Part shown: positions 11,083 through 22,988 of the stretch, one piece after another | How positions within the stretch are numbered: the stretch's first letter is position 1 | Layout of the letters: each line of letters opens with the position of its first letter | From: Dama dama | Taxonomy: Eukaryota; Chordata; Mammalia; Artiodactyla; Cervidae | Length of the DNA stretch: 64,000 bases | Assembly: GCF_033118175.1 (NCBI RefSeq) | Contig: NC_083685.1 | Location: forward strand, 116,936,001-117,000,000 | Direction of reading: 5' to 3' | The notes under the pieces: model-generated | Told to the model about the DNA's origin: nothing | Databases searched by the model: none | Seen by the model: only the letters and a program-made list of their open reading frames with translations | Made by a program: the position numbers and the translations under genes

Positions 11083-12229
11083 ATATCAGTGGGCTTTCCT
11101 CTGTGAAGTTCAAATAAGTGTATTTGAAGAAAGTCTGAACATCTTAACTCAAGCTTGATGAGTAAATTTTAACTTCACAGACACAGCTCTGTTCTACCTT
11201 CTACACTCCAGGGTGAGGTAATCAGTCTTATGCAAATAGTTTGACTTGCTTGATGACTGAAGGTCTTCTGTTTTGTCCATAAATGTAGATGTATGTATAA
11301 TGTGTGGGAGGTCTTATCTGTAGTGAAGGAATTGTGTCTTAAGCAAAGCAAAAAGATTTAAAATACTGTACATCATTGCAGTCTTGCTGTTGTGGATAAT
11401 GGAGTCATTGATTGCATAAGCATACTACAAACACTTTTAAAGAGCTTGAACTTTTTTTCTACACCATCTTGGGTCAATGGTGAGTTTATTATTTTTAAAA
11501 AATCTTTAACTGTTTACTTTTACCTGAGAGTTGATCTCAACACTTATGACTAGCCTCCTCTGGGGTAAGATATGGTTAAGATTTCAGTCTTAGAGGAGTG
11601 AATTGCTTAAGTTTATTGCCATGGATTTCAGATTTAATTTTTAAAATTCAGGCAATTAAAACATTTTAGATTATGATGGTATCAAAATTGATGACTTTTT
11701 GTCTTGCCTTTGGCTGGATGACTCAAAACTGTCTTAAACCATTACTGTCTGTATTTTTCTTGTAGGTTGTTTTATTGATACCCCAACATTTTGCAGATCA
11801 TGCAAATTTAATACTATTTGAAGTCTTATTTTTTATTTCTCTTTCTCCTTTTATTCTTTAGAAAGACAGTGCTGGTAGGGGGAAATGTCTGTATTTTAGT
11901 TGTATTATTTATCACACACTTGAAGGGCATGTTTTGCTGTTAAAACAGAATGTTATGTGTATAATATAATTTTATTCACGTGGAAAAATGAAAATTTAAG
12001 ACATGCCTGAATATGAGTGTTGCTCATTGTAATTTATTCCCAAGTAAAAAAGAAGAAAGAAATTTGCATTAAAAATTAGATGATCACTAGTAAGGAAAAT
12101 TGACTAGGAGTGTACTTACACATCCTGATACAAGATGCCACAGATTTCCGGGTATCTTTTCATAAAATGAACCATAATTTCATAGTAATTTAGGAAATCA
12201 TAGTACTTTTTTTTTTTTCCTTTATCTGT
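11083..12229. other. No recognised feature
   Basis: About 1.1 kb of AT-rich presumed intron or intergenic sequence. No coding potential, no tandem structure and no repeat that I can name on either strand. Confidence 0.45.
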
Positions 12230-13105
12230 TGAGAGACCTGGGTTGGTTGTTTGACCTGTTGAATTTCCCACAGTTGGTATTTTGTTGATTATACACTCAA
12301 GAACAGTTGAACCTGTTTTTTTTTTTCTTTTCTATCCTTCGATTTTCCTGAAAAGTGACAGCTAGATCCAGAGGTTTGACCAGACCCAGGTTTGATTGCT
12401 TTGGCAAAACTGTGTTGGTTGTGTTTCTATCGTCAGGAGGTATATCATGTCCAGTTTTGGTGGCTTTTTTGTTCTCTTTTTTGATGTTATTAGCCATTGT
12501 TGCTTGATGCCTACAGAGATATTAATTAATTTCAAGTTGTGAAATAGTGGTGTTTTATCTTTTGTTTCCCACTTATTACCTGGAATAATTTTAAAGAGAG
12601 CTCTTTCTTTTGGCTACTAGTACAGTTCATATAGGAAATGTGAGATGAATTGCTAAATCTTTCATTTCCCCAGTTTTCAAGATGATGAACTAGGTCCCTC
12701 TCAGCCTCAGAAAGTGACCAGTTAGTGTGTTGGTGCCTTGGTTTTTTTTTTTTTTCCCCCCTCCTTTTTCCTTTTTCTCAGCGTCATTATGATCTGCAGT
12801 CAGTTGTACCCTTAGTTAGTTAGTTCTTTGGCAGAGCTAGGAAGAGGTCCATGGGACGGTGATACTCCCTGAGTTATTGCATTGTTCATAAGCTGTTTCA
12901 CTCAGTCTTTTTGATGACCTCAGTTTTATATTGTTTTTGATAGTGTCTTTACTGTTGCATATGTCAGGGTGACCCAAGTTCATCTAGTACATTTCCTTTG
13001 ATAAACCAGCTAGTTCTTTAAGACGTTCTGATTTCTTTTAATGGAGAATGGCATTTTAGGATCACAGCCTGGGCCCTAGGGATGGACATCACTACTTAAT
13101 TAGTC
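12230..13105 (-). mobile_element. Probable ancient L1 (L1M) fragment
   Basis: Words such as 'gagctaggaagaggtccatg', 'actccctgagttattgcatt' and 'tcttttaatggagaatggca' are typical of the 5' part of old antisense mammalian L1s. The first two recur, diverged, at about 15208-15252 in a second old L1 of this window, which supports the assignment. No coding capacity remains. Confidence 0.4.
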
Positions 13106-13122
13106 AAGATGCTAGATATTTT

Positions 13123-14261
13123 TTTTTTTTCTTTTTTAATTTTTATTATTATTATTTTTTTTCCCAGTGGGTTTTGTCATACATTGATATGAATCAGCCA
13201 TGGATTTACATGTATTCCCAATCCCGATCCCCCCTCCCACCTCCCTCTCCACCCGATTCCTCTGGGTCTTCCCAGTGCACCAGGCCCGAGCACTTGTCTC
13301 GTGCATCCCACCTGGGCTGGTGATCTGTTTCACCATAGATAGTATACATGCTGTTCTTTTCAAATATCCCACCCTCACATTCTCCCACAAAGTTCAAAAG
13401 TCTGTTCTGTGTTTCTGTGTCTCTTTTTCTGTTTTGCATATAGGGTTATCGTTATCACCTTTCTAAATTCCATATACATGTGTCAGTATGCTGTAATGTT
13501 CTTTATCTTTCTGGCTTACTTCACTCTGTATAATGGGCTCCAGCTTCATCCATCTCATTAGGACTGGTTCAAATGAATTCTTTTTAATGGCTGAGTAATA
13601 TTCCATGGTGTATATGTACCACAGCTTCCTTATCCATTCATCTGCTGATGGGCATCTAGGTTGCTTCCATGTCCTGGCTATTATAAACAGTGCTGCGATG
13701 AACATTGGGGTGCACGTGTCTCTTTCAGATCTGGTTTCCTCAGTGTGTATGCCCAGAAGTGGGATTGCTGGGTCATATGGCAGTTCTATTTCCAGTTTTT
13801 TAAGAAATCTCCACACTGTTTTCCATAGCGGCTGTACTAGTTTGCATTCCCACCAACAGTGTAAGAGGGTTCCCTTTTCTCCACACCCTCTCCAGCATTT
13901 ATTGCTTGTAGACTTTTGGATAGCAGCCATCCTGACTGGCGTGTAATGGTACCTCATTGTGGTTTTGATTTGCATTTCTCTAATAATGAGTGATGTTGAG
14001 CATCTTTTCATGTGTTTGTTAGCCATCTGTATGTCTTCTTTGGAGAAATGTCTGTTTAGTTCTTTGGCCCATTTTTTGATTGGGTCATTTATTTTTCTGG
14101 AATTGAGCTTCAGGAGTTGCTTGTATATTTTTGAGATTAATCCTTTGTCTGTTTCTTCATTTGCTATTATTTTCTCCCAATCTGAGGGCTGTCTTTTCAC
14201 CTTACTTATAGTTTCCTTTGTAGTGCAAAAGCTTTTAAGTTTCATTAGGTCCCATTTGTTT
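13123..14261 (-). mobile_element. Young L1, 5'-truncated 1.14 kb copy
   Basis: Antisense L1 3' end: poly(A) (T run from 13123 on the plus strand), a short 3' UTR, and the last third of ORF2 including the NKCWRGCGEKGTLLHCWWEC cysteine-rich motif. It is flanked by a perfect 17-bp target-site duplication aagatgctagatatttt at 13106-13122 and 14262-14278. Translated pieces differ from the full-length L1 at 25336-32811 by only about one residue per hundred, so both belong to the same recent subfamily. The 5' end stops inside ORF2, the usual product of incomplete reverse transcription. Confidence 0.95.
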
Positions 14262-14282
14262 AAGATGCTAGATATTTTAAAT

Positions 14283-14766
14283 GACAGAGCTTTGCCAACA
14301 AATGTCCGTCTAGTCAAGGCTATGGTTTTTCCAGTAGTCATGTGTGGATGTGAGAGTTGGACGGTGAAGAAAGCTGAGAGCTGAAGAATTGATGCTTTTG
14401 AACTGTGGTGTTGGAGAAGACTCTTGAGAGTCCTTTGGACCTCAGGGAGATCCAACCAGTCCATCCTAAAGGAGATAGTCCTGGGTGTTCATTGGAAGGA
14501 CTGATGTTGAAGCTGAAACTCCAGTACTTTGGCCACCTAATGTGGAGAGCCTACTTATTTGGAAAGACCTTAATGCCAGGAAAGATTGAGGGCAGGAGGA
14601 GAAGGGGACAACAGAGGATGAGATGGTTGGATGGCATCACCGGACACAATGGACATGGGTTTGGGTGAACTCCGGAAGTTGGGGATGGCCAGGGAAGCCT
14701 GGCGTGCTGTGGTTCATGGGGTCGCAAAGAGTCGGACATGACTGAGCAACTGAACTGAACTGAACT
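14283..14766 (+). mobile_element. BovB LINE, short 3' fragment
   Basis: The last ~480 bp of BovB, from 'gctttgccaacaaatgtccg' to 'actgaactgaactgagg', including the basic EGRRRRGQQRMRWLDGITG stretch. It lies immediately beside the right target-site duplication of the young L1 at 13123-14261. Confidence 0.92.
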
Positions 14767-14984
14767 GAGGAAATTTGTGTGACTCATAAGATTTTACTAA
14801 TGTTTGTAATATAGATTCAATACTCTATAGAGTTTTTGTTTACTTTCTGTAATATCTCTAGTTCCTTTCTTCCACATTGAGAATTCTGGTTCTCAAGGGG
14901 ATGACATCAGAGTATCCCATAGTTATTCATTGCCTTATCCCTCTTTTTTAAATACAGTGGTCTCACAACTTTACCACTACCAAT

Positions 14985-16200
14985 TTTGATTACTGAAATC
15001 AGTTATTTTCTGTTTGTTTATTCTTTCTCCATTTGTTTTGGTTGTACTGTATCTTCATGGTCAGATTTTATAGCTATTGCATACTATAATCTAAGACCCT
15101 AATTTAGTGTTAATTCTACAGTCAATCCTATGTTTATTGCTCATCTTCAGTCCTTATTTAATGTCTCTCTAGTCACTTTGATTGCCTCAAATGAGTTCTC
15201 TGTTAGAGCTAGGAAGAGTCCCATGGGAACAATATTCCCTGAGTTCTTGCATGTTAGTAATAGTTTTTCTTTCCCCTTTATACTTAAAGGTAAGTTTTAC
15301 TCATTGTAAAGCCTGTGACTCAAACTTTCTTTGTGTTTCAAATATGTTATTCCATTTTCTTCTGTTGTTTTCCCTTATTTATCATGTGATGCCTAAATGC
15401 TCAAAGGATTTTTTTCCCCTTTTTTCTTTAAAGTCTAGTAATTTTAGTAGAAAATGTCCTGGTCCATTGATCTAACTTGATTAAGTAGTACACAAGGTGC
15501 TCTTAAAATATGTAGTTTCACATGTGAAAGTGAAAGTGCTAGTCACTCAGTAATGTCCAACACTTTACGACCCCATGGACTATAGCTCCAGGCTCCTCTG
15601 TCCATGGAATTCTGCAGGCAAGAATACTGAAATGGGTAGCTATTCCCTTCTCCAGGGCATCTTCCTGACCCAGGGATCAAACCCAGGTCTCCTGCATTGC
15701 AGGCAGATTCTTTACCATCTGAGCCACCAGATATAATAGTTTCAAATATATATGTATGTACATCTGTATATATAAATGTATTTATACATGTAACTATATT
15801 ACATATACTTAGCCACTTTTTTCCCCCTAAAAAGCTTTCTTGAATTACAGTTTTTTAGTATTTGTTCTGTCCTCTCACTTCGGTTTTCTTCCTTAGGGAC
15901 TCCTATTTTTATCCTTATACTGGTCTTCTTTGTCTATCTCCAATGTGTATCCCCTTTTTGCAGATCCTTTTTAATCTATTTCTTCTTCTTAAAAAATTAG
16001 TTTAAGATTTTCTTTCATCTTACTTTGTATTCCTTTTTAAGATCTTTTGTATTTATTTGCTCTCATATTTCTTATACTTCAGACTTCATTATTGAAATGA
16101 TTTTTGTTTGATTTCTTAATTCTTTCTTGGTTTCTGCCTTGTCATTTCTGAGTTTTTTTATTCTGATTTATATTGCTCTTTCATGTATTATATAATTTTC
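14985..16200 (-). mobile_element. Ancient L1 (L1M) 5' region, antisense
   Basis: The order 'gagctaggaagagtcccatg', 'ccctgagttcttgcatgtta', 'ttgtttcaaatatgttattc', 'aaagtctagtaattttagta' and 'gttttttagtatttgttctg' follows the 5' UTR/ORF1 part of old mammalian L1s in reverse. It is interrupted by a Bov-tA SINE at 15522-15731 and an AT-rich run at 15735-15800. Confidence 0.5.
15522..15731 (-). mobile_element. Bov-tA SINE
   Basis: Complete reverse Bov-tA, from a gtgaaagtgaaagtg tail at 15522 to the tRNA-like head 'ttaccatctgagccaccaga' near 15731. It is inserted in an ancient L1. Confidence 0.92.
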
Positions 16201-16402
16201 CTATGATCTCTCATAAAACATGTAATTTTTATTATAGTAAAACATATAGCCCTAAGGATTATTTGACGTACTATAGATAAGTAAGCAGCTGTAATTAACT
16301 TAGACATTGCTTTAAATCAAGGCTTTTAAACTGAAATTCTGTGAATGAACTTCAGAGTAGACTACATTGCTTCATTATACACAAAGTAGAGTGTGTATGT
16401 TT

Positions 16403-16609
16403 GGTGGTGGTTTAGTTGCTGAGTTGTGTCTGACTCTTGCTACCCCATGGACTGTTTCCCACCAGGCTCCTCTGTGCATGGGGTTTTTCAGGCAAGAATA
16501 CTGGAGTGGGTTGCCATTTCCTTCTCTAGGGGATCTCTCAACCCGGGACTGAACCCAGGTCTCCTGCCTTGCAGGTGCATTCTTTACCAGCTGAGCCACC
16601 AGGGAAGCC
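16403..16609 (-). mobile_element. Bov-tA SINE
   Basis: Complete reverse Bov-tA ending in 'gctgagccaccagggaagcc'. The flanks carry similar sequence (gtgtgtatgtttgg before, gtgtatatatgtttgg after), a plausible decayed target-site duplication. It lies about 220 bp upstream of the exon at 16833. Confidence 0.92.
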
Positions 16610-16832
16610 GTGTATATATGTTTGGGGATCGGGAAAGAATGCATTCACTTTCTTTAGACTTTCAGATAAGGGTGTAAACCATCTCCAGAAAAATAAGGGT
16701 AAGAACATTTGGTTTGTGTATGATAAGAAAACAAATGATAGATATAGGAATTTTAAGATAAAGATGTCATCAGGGCGGGTATTACATCAGTTTCGTTATC
16801 TCTTTGCTTATGGTCTTTCTCATTTTATTCAG

Positions 16833-16904
16833 ATGGAGGAAGCGAGGAACCACCGGATCGAAGACAGTCAAGTGTAGACTCTCGCCAAAGCCGCTCTGGG
16901 CAAG
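16833..16904 (+). CDS. Internal coding exon of an unrecognised host gene
   Basis: A 72-bp exon. The 5' side has a pyrimidine-rich tract ending in cattttattcag; the 3' side reads caag|gtaagt, a near-ideal donor. It enters in phase 1 and leaves in phase 1, encoding (codon-completing AT) then GGSEEPPDRRQSSVDSRQSR and SGQ, plus one base. The peptide is polar and low in hydrophobics, as in a disordered linker. RRQS fits a basophilic kinase site. The alternative frames are closed by stops (for example TAG in the frame read from ATG at 16833). The last G joins the GT at the start of the exon at 61980 to make Gly. The function is unknown to me. The exon length is divisible by three, so it could be skipped without a frame change. 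Confidence 0.82.
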
Positions 16905-17469
16905 GTAAGTTTTCATTAAATTTATTAATAAATTAAAAAGGAAAGATATCAGCTCTTCCTTTCCAGTACTTAATCTGAGGACTGAGGTTTTTGCTGGGTC
17001 TAATTTAGATATTCTCATTTCTCATGTAGGAGTTTAAATGTTATAATTTAATTGGTTCTATGTGATAATCATTTATTCAAGATTAAAGAAAATGAAAAAT
17101 GGTCTCTTTTTTTAAACGATATTAAAGTTTTAAGTAATTTGGAGCACTGTGGTATATGTCTGGGTATCACTTTTGGAATATAGCCAAAAGTAAATTTTTA
17201 GCAGGAGCATTTGTTGCAAGTGTATTGTCCTGGCTTTTAAAAGTGTTTGTCTTAAGTCTCTCAGAAGAAATAGGTTTTGTTTGTAATTGCTCTCAAAAGT
17301 TAGGGTCATTTTACTTATTTTCCTTTTCTGTTTAAAATTTATTACTGTAGGCTTTTGAATAGTTTTTTTTAAGTGACAACCTGAAAACTATGTTAAAATA
17401 CTCTATCAGTAGATTTTCAGATAGGCCCTCCCTAACTAACATTTAAATTTTGCAGGACTAGCACCTATT
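16905..17469 (+). other. Intron, no recognised feature
   Basis: AT-rich intron directly downstream of the exon at 16833. No repeat that I can name and no further exon-like frame with splice signals. Confidence 0.55.
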
Positions 17470-17640
17470 CCTTTTTCTTTGTAGTACTTTATTTTCTTCG
17501 TCTAAAACTAGAATGAATGTTTCATGATTTCAGAGATTTTTGGTTTTCTTTATTCACTGTTATATTTCCAGTGCCATGCTTAAGTACCTGGTACATAGTA
17601 GTTACTAAATAAATAGTGTTGGGTGAATGAAGTCATTTCC
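17470..17640 (+). mobile_element. L2 LINE 3' end
   Basis: The stretch 'tcactgttatatttccagtg', 'aagtacctggtacatagtag' and 'aataaatagtgttgggtgaa' matches the conserved L2 3' UTR with its terminal tgaatgaa-like repeat. Confidence 0.65.
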
Positions 17641-18170
17641 AAGAGAATGAGAGTTGGAACCCAAACCAGATAAATATATTATAAAATTTCAGGCAGTAAT
17701 TACTGAGTTTAGTTTTTAGAGAGCCTTTATTTACAAACAAAATAAAGCCTTAGATATACAAATGTGAGGTGTTTTAATCCTGTAAAAACTCTGGTTCATT
17801 TATTCTATAATCCTTCTCTTTTTCTACAACTTTGCTCTTCCCAAGTTTTAGAAAGTACTATTTTTACTAAAACTGTTTGTTGCAGAATAAAAAGAGGAGT
17901 AATATATGCAGGTTGATTTGGAATTTTTAACCTGCACTAGTACTTAATCATTCTTAGTATGCATGTATTATAAATATGTTAGAAACTTGTCCTTTTTTCC
18001 CTTATTATGAGTATTTTGATACAAAAAAAGAAATTAGAAAAAAATGAACTGTAATATAAAACAGAATCAAACACATTATACACCTTAAATAACATTTTAT
18101 GTTAGTGATATCTCAGTAAACCTTAGTGGGGGCAGTGAGAAATAAAATGAGCTTGTGTATATAAAATCCT
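17641..18170 (+). other. Intron, no recognised feature
   Basis: AT-rich sequence without coding potential or a recognisable repeat. Confidence 0.5.
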
Positions 18171-18489
18171 TGTTGGGCTACACCCTGGAGGTCTTGCCTA
18201 GTCTCAAGACAGAAGAAAGAGCGCAGACTCGGCAACAGAGGCATCGGTGATTTAATGGATAGGAGACTCTAACACATCTGAAGCATGGTCCTGTGTGTGG
18301 CACAGCAGGCAGGACATGGCAGCAGTCTTTACTGCTGGGAGAGGACGGAGTGGGTGGAGGTGTTTACCAGGTGTAGGGAGAATTGACTTTAGGTTGGCTC
18401 ATTGGTTACCAGGTAAACGAGCAAAGGACCACTCCCCTCACTGCCCAGTTGATAAGTTATCAAAGAGGTGGAGATGTTCTGATCTAAAG

Positions 18490-20550
18490 TTCTGTCGCTC
18501 AGTCGTGTCTGACTCTTTGCGACCCCAAGAATTGCATCACACCAGGCCTTCCTGTCCATCACCAACTCCTGGAGTCTACCCAAACCCATGTCCATCGAGT
18601 CGGTGATGCGATCCAGCCATCTCATTCTCTGTCGTCCCCTTCTCCTCCTGCCCCCAATCCTTCCCAGCATCAGGGTCTTTTCCAATGAGTCAACTCTTCA
18701 CATGATGTGGCCAAAGTATTGGAGTTTCAGCTTCAACATCAGTCCTTCCAGTGAACACCCAGGACTGATCCCCTTTAGGGTGGACTGGTTGGATCTTCTT
18801 GCAATCCAAGGGACTCTCAGGAGTCTTCTCCAACACTGCAGTTCAAAAACATCAATTCTTCAGCTCTCAGCTTTCTTCACCGTCCAACTCTCACATCCAT
18901 ACATGACCACTGGAAAAACCATAGCCTTGACTAGACGGACCTTTGTTGGCAAAGTAATGTCTCTGCTTTTTACTATGCTATCTAGGTTGGTCATAACTTG
19001 CCTTCCAAGGAACAAGCGTCTTTTAATTTCATGGCTGCAATCACCATCTGCAATGATTTTGGAGGCCTAAAAGCTAAAGTCTGACACTGTTCCCCCATCT
19101 ACTTGCCATGAAGTGTTGGGACTGGATAGCATGATCTTAGTTTTCTGAATATTGAGCTTTAAGCCAACTTTTTCACTCTCTTCCTTCACTTTTATCAAGA
19201 GGCTTTTTAGTTCCTCTTCACTTTCTGCCATAATGGTGATATCATCTACCTATCTGAGGTTATTGATATTTCTTCCGGCAATCTTGATTCCAGCTTGTGC
19301 TTCTTCCAGCCCAGCGTTTCTCATGATGTACTCTGCAGATAAGTTAAATAAGCAGGGTGACAATATACAGCCTTGACGTACTCCTTTTCCTATTTGCAAC
19401 CAGTCTGTTGGTCCATGTCCAGTTCTAACTGTTGCTTCCTGACCTGCATACAGGTGTCTCAAGAGACAGGTCAGGTGGTTTGGTATTCCCATCTCTTTCA
19501 GAATTTTCCACAGTTTATTGTGATCCACACAGTCAAAGGCTTTGGCATAGTCAATAAGGCAGAAATAGATGTTTTTCTGGAACTCTCTTGCTTTTTCTAT
19601 GATCCAGCGGATGTTGGCAATTTGATCTCTGGTTCCTCTGCCTTTTCTAAAACCAGCTTGAACATCTGGAAGTTCACGGTTCACATATTGCTGAAGCCTG
19701 GCTTGGAGAATTTTGAGCATTACTTTACTAGCCTGTGAGATGAGTGCAGTTGTGCGGTAGTTTGAGCATTCTTTGAGATTGCCTTTCTTAGGGATTGGAA
19801 TGAAAACTGACCTTTTCCAGTCCTGTGGCCACTGCTGAGTTTTCCAAATTTGCTGGCATATTGAGTGCAGCACTTTCACAGCATCATCTTTCAGGATTTG
19901 AAACAGTTCAACTGGAATTCCATCATATCCACTAGCTTTGTTCGTAGTGATGCTTTCTAAGGCCCACTTGACTTCACATTCCAGGATGTCTGGCTCTAAG
20001 GGAGTGATCACACCATCGTGATTATCTGGGTCGTGAAGATCTTTTTTGTACAGTTCTTCTGTGTATTCCTGCTACCTCTTCTTAATATCTTCTGCTTATG
20101 TTAGGTCCATACCATTTTTGTCCTTTATTGAGCCCATCATTGCATGAAATGTTCTCTTGGTATCTCTAATTTTCTTGAAGAGATCTTTAGTCTTTCCCAT
20201 TCTGTTATTTTCCTCTATTTCTCTGCATTGATCGCTGAGGAAGGCTTTCTTATCTCTCCTTGCTATTCTTTGAAACTCTGCATTCAGATGGGAATATCTT
20301 TCCTTTTCTCCTTTGCTTTTCACTTCCCTTCTTTTCACAGCTATTTGTAAGGCCTCCTCAGACAGCCATTTTGCTTTTTTGCATTTCTTTTCCATGGGGA
20401 TGGTCTTAATCCCTGTCTCCTGTATAATGTCACTAACCTATGTCCATAGTTCATCAGGCACTCTATCTATCAGATCTAGTCCCTTAAATCTATTTCTCAT
20501 TTCCACTGTATAGTCATAAGAGATTTGATTTAGGTCATACCTGAATGGTA
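18490..20550 (-). mobile_element. BovB LINE, antisense 2.06 kb copy
   Basis: Reverse BovB with its 3' end at 18490 (tctgtcgctcagtcgtgtct) and a truncated 5' end at 20550. The flanks tg(a/g)tctaaag at 18480-18489 and 20551-20560 differ at one base and serve as the target-site duplication. The RT core is open over 253 codons (19250-20011), and a 99-codon piece of the upstream linker is open at 20096-20395. Confidence 0.95.
19250..20011 (-). pseudogene. BovB reverse transcriptase remnant
   Basis: Open stretch of 253 codons from the BovB polyprotein, covering most of the RT palm. Visible blocks in order: WKRSVFIPIPKKGNLKECSN (motif 1/2 zone), QAGFRKGRGTRDQIANI, FCLIDYAKAFDCVDHNKLW (motif A, catalytic Asp in LIDYAKAFD), and KGVRQGCILSPCLFNLSAEY (motif B). 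It stops exactly at the Tyr of the YADD box (TAT to TAG), so translation would end before the two catalytic Asp residues, which are still encoded downstream as VDD. The element normally copies its own RNA at a nicked target; this copy cannot. Confidence 0.9.
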
Positions 20551-21079
20551 TGGTCTAAAGATGACACCAGGCATTTACTGATTAGGCTCTGTGATAAAGA
20601 GGGAAAGTCAGTCATATGATTAGGGTGTGGGTGAAGCAGAGACTGGTTAAGCAGGGGATGTGTGCAGAGCAAGAGAACAGCCATCTTGGGTGCCCTCACC
20701 ATATAACCCGAAAAGTAAAATTAGTACAAATTAATAGAAAAAGATGATACTAATATTAAATGTCAGATTAAATGTCAGATGTAAATTTGGGAGATTATTA
20801 ATTTACCTTATGCCCTCTGAATTATGTTAGTTGAAATAGTTTTCAAATCAATGAGTGTAATTGAATTTTAGTAGCAAAAGTCGAACTTAATAACAACAAA
20901 ATCAGTGATTTTCATGATCTTAGCACAGCTGCCTGATCTCACTTTATTCAAATGACAGAAATAGAAGTACAAAGCCATCTATAATGACTTGGGATGAATA
21001 AGAATCCATATTACCAGTAGTAAAGAGAAAGGATGGGTACATACTTCTACTTTTGCTCCTTCCAGAAACCCATTAAAAG

Positions 21080-22900
21080 ATCAGTAAAGGGGAATTAGAG
21101 AGGAGACAACATCAACACAATTTTAGAAACTAGAGAGTATATGAATAATTGAAGACTAAACGTTAAGCTCAGTAGCAGAGAAAATAAAGAAAATAACCCA
21201 TCTTATCCTCCAAAAGACAGAAAGCTCAAGAATGGCAGCATGTAGAAGTGAAAGGAAGATTGTTTGAAAGTTGAAGAGGCCTTTGGACCCTGGGATGTCC
21301 TCCTCAAAATGAGCTAGCCAATCAGCTGGACAAGTGCCTAGCTCTTCACCCCTAACCTTGGCAAAATCCAGAAACTCACTCTTTGGAGAGGGCAAAAATA
21401 GAGACTCTAGGACAGAAGACATCAGCATAGTGGAAGGCAAGAACCCCATACTGAAGATAATCACCCTTTTAGTCCTCTTCTCTTAATTATGAGAGCTAAC
21501 CAAGGATTACTAGATATTTGAGGAACCCCTGTAGTGTATGAAAAAAAAGAGATTAAAATAAATAGGGTAGAGCAGCTTGGAGAAAACAAATCTTTTGCAG
21601 AGGAAAATATTAGAACCATTATTAACATCCTCAGGGAAATGAGAGAAAACAATACAGCCATGAAATAAGAAGGAGTTAACTATAAAAAAAAGTAATACTC
21701 TGGGCTTCCCTGGTAGCTCAGGCAGTAAAGCGTTCTACCTACAGTGCGGGAGACCTGGGTTCGATTCCTGGAGAAGGGGGTGGTATTCTTGCCCACCCCC
21801 ACCCCCCTGAAACAAGGGTCTTAACGGGACATTTTAAATCTCAGGCAGAAAACTAAAAAAGTAATACTCTGATTTTTAAAAGAAGTTCTCAGGCATTAAA
21901 ATTTTGATTTCAAAAATTAAAAAGCTTTGTAGAAGTACTTAGAAAATTAATATTGAAGAAATCTGATAAAAAGTTGAGCAGAAGGACAGAGGTTATAGAA
22001 AAGAAGTGAGGAATATGAAGAAATTTACAGGAGCTGTCCAGGAATTTCAATATTCAAATAATAGCAGTGTCCAGAAGAAACAAAGGAAATGAGGAAGAAA
22101 TCATCAGGATGATTCAAAAACATTTTCTTGAGCTAAAGAACATGAGGTTGAAAAGGCTTATTGAGTGCTCAGTAAAATGGATGTATTTAAATACAAACTA
22201 AGACACATCAGGGTGAAATTTCAAATCACTGGGCCAAACAGATCTTTCCATGCTTCCAGAGAGTTACTTTGTTAACTAAAGTAACAGGAATCAATTGGCT
22301 CTGGACTTCTTTGTGGTAACTTTAGAAACTAAACAAGCAATGGCACATCACCTTCAAAATTCTGAAGGAAAGTAATTTCAACCTCATTTTATTTCATATG
22401 CATTGAAACTATTAATCAGATATATGAGTGAAATTACGATGTTTTAAGACATGTAACGTTTTTTGTTTTTTTGGTTTGTTTGCCTGCCTTGTACCTTTCT
22501 GTTGGAGGGTGTGATCCATCAAAATGATAGAGTCAGACAAATAAAAAAAGAATAGATGACAGGAAATAGGAAATTTAACAAAAGAGAAAGGTAAAGAAAT
22601 CTTCCACGTACAATGACAAAACAGGGTTGAAGGGCAAACAGACCAGATTGGAGTAGGTTAGAAGCTTCCTGAAGAGCCATTCTCAGGAATGAGATTGTTA
22701 GAAATCTGATGCATTTAATTATCTTTCGGAAAGTTGTAAGTAATTGATGAAGGACTCAAGGTTAAGTTGATGATAAATACATAAAGTAGTAAGTGAAAAA
22801 AGTTCTAAACACAAGTAAAAAATAATGTGTAGGAAAGGAAATGTTAGAATAAGTTCTCAGTCCTTGGGGTAGAGTAGCTGGTGTCTAGAGTAGCTGATGT
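21080..22900 (+). mobile_element. HAL1 (half-L1) relic
   Basis: Long decayed sequence following the HAL1 ORF1 order: 'gatttttaaaagaagttctc', 'aggcattaaaattttgattt', 'aggaagaaatcatcaggatg', 'gggtgaaatttcaaatcact', 'ccttcaaaattctgaaggaa', 'gggtgtgatccatcaaaatg' and 'agaccagattggagtaggtt'. HAL1 is an L1 derivative carrying only an ORF1-like gene. No frame is open. It is interrupted by a chimeric SINE insertion at 21703-21854. Confidence 0.65.
21703..21854 (+). mobile_element. Chimeric insertion: Bov-tA head joined to unrelated tail
   Basis: A 152-bp insert lies between perfect 17-bp copies of aaaaaagtaatactctg (21686-21702 and 21855-21871). Its first ~70 bp are a Bov-tA tRNA-like head (ggcttccctggtagctcagg ... 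gggttcgattcctggagaag). The remainder, including gcccacccccacccccctga and aagggtcttaacgggacatt, is not Bov-tA body and has no A-rich tail. Confidence 0.8.
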
Positions 22901-22988
22901 ACATGTCAGTTACTTCCAGTGGTAAACCTTATTGGTTTACACCAGTGTGATACAGACATTTTTATTTGATTTGGGACCATTATGGTTG

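Larger units (their letters stand above)
18171..20700. other. Unassigned, possibly LTR-like sequence split by BovB
   Basis: The flanks of the BovB copy (18171-18479 and 20561-20700) are richer in G and C than the surrounding intron and contain 'agccatcttgggtgccctca' on the right and 'ttgggctacaccctggaggt' on the left. This resembles a solo LTR in reverse orientation, but I cannot match it to a family and found no clean flanking duplication. It may equally be another mobile element. Confidence 0.25.

Noticed and set aside
13463..14464. A 333-codon open frame on the minus strand
   Set aside because: It is a junction artefact: its start is antisense BovB and its main part is the ORF2 end of the truncated L1, joined through the target-site duplication. 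There is no promoter or splice context.
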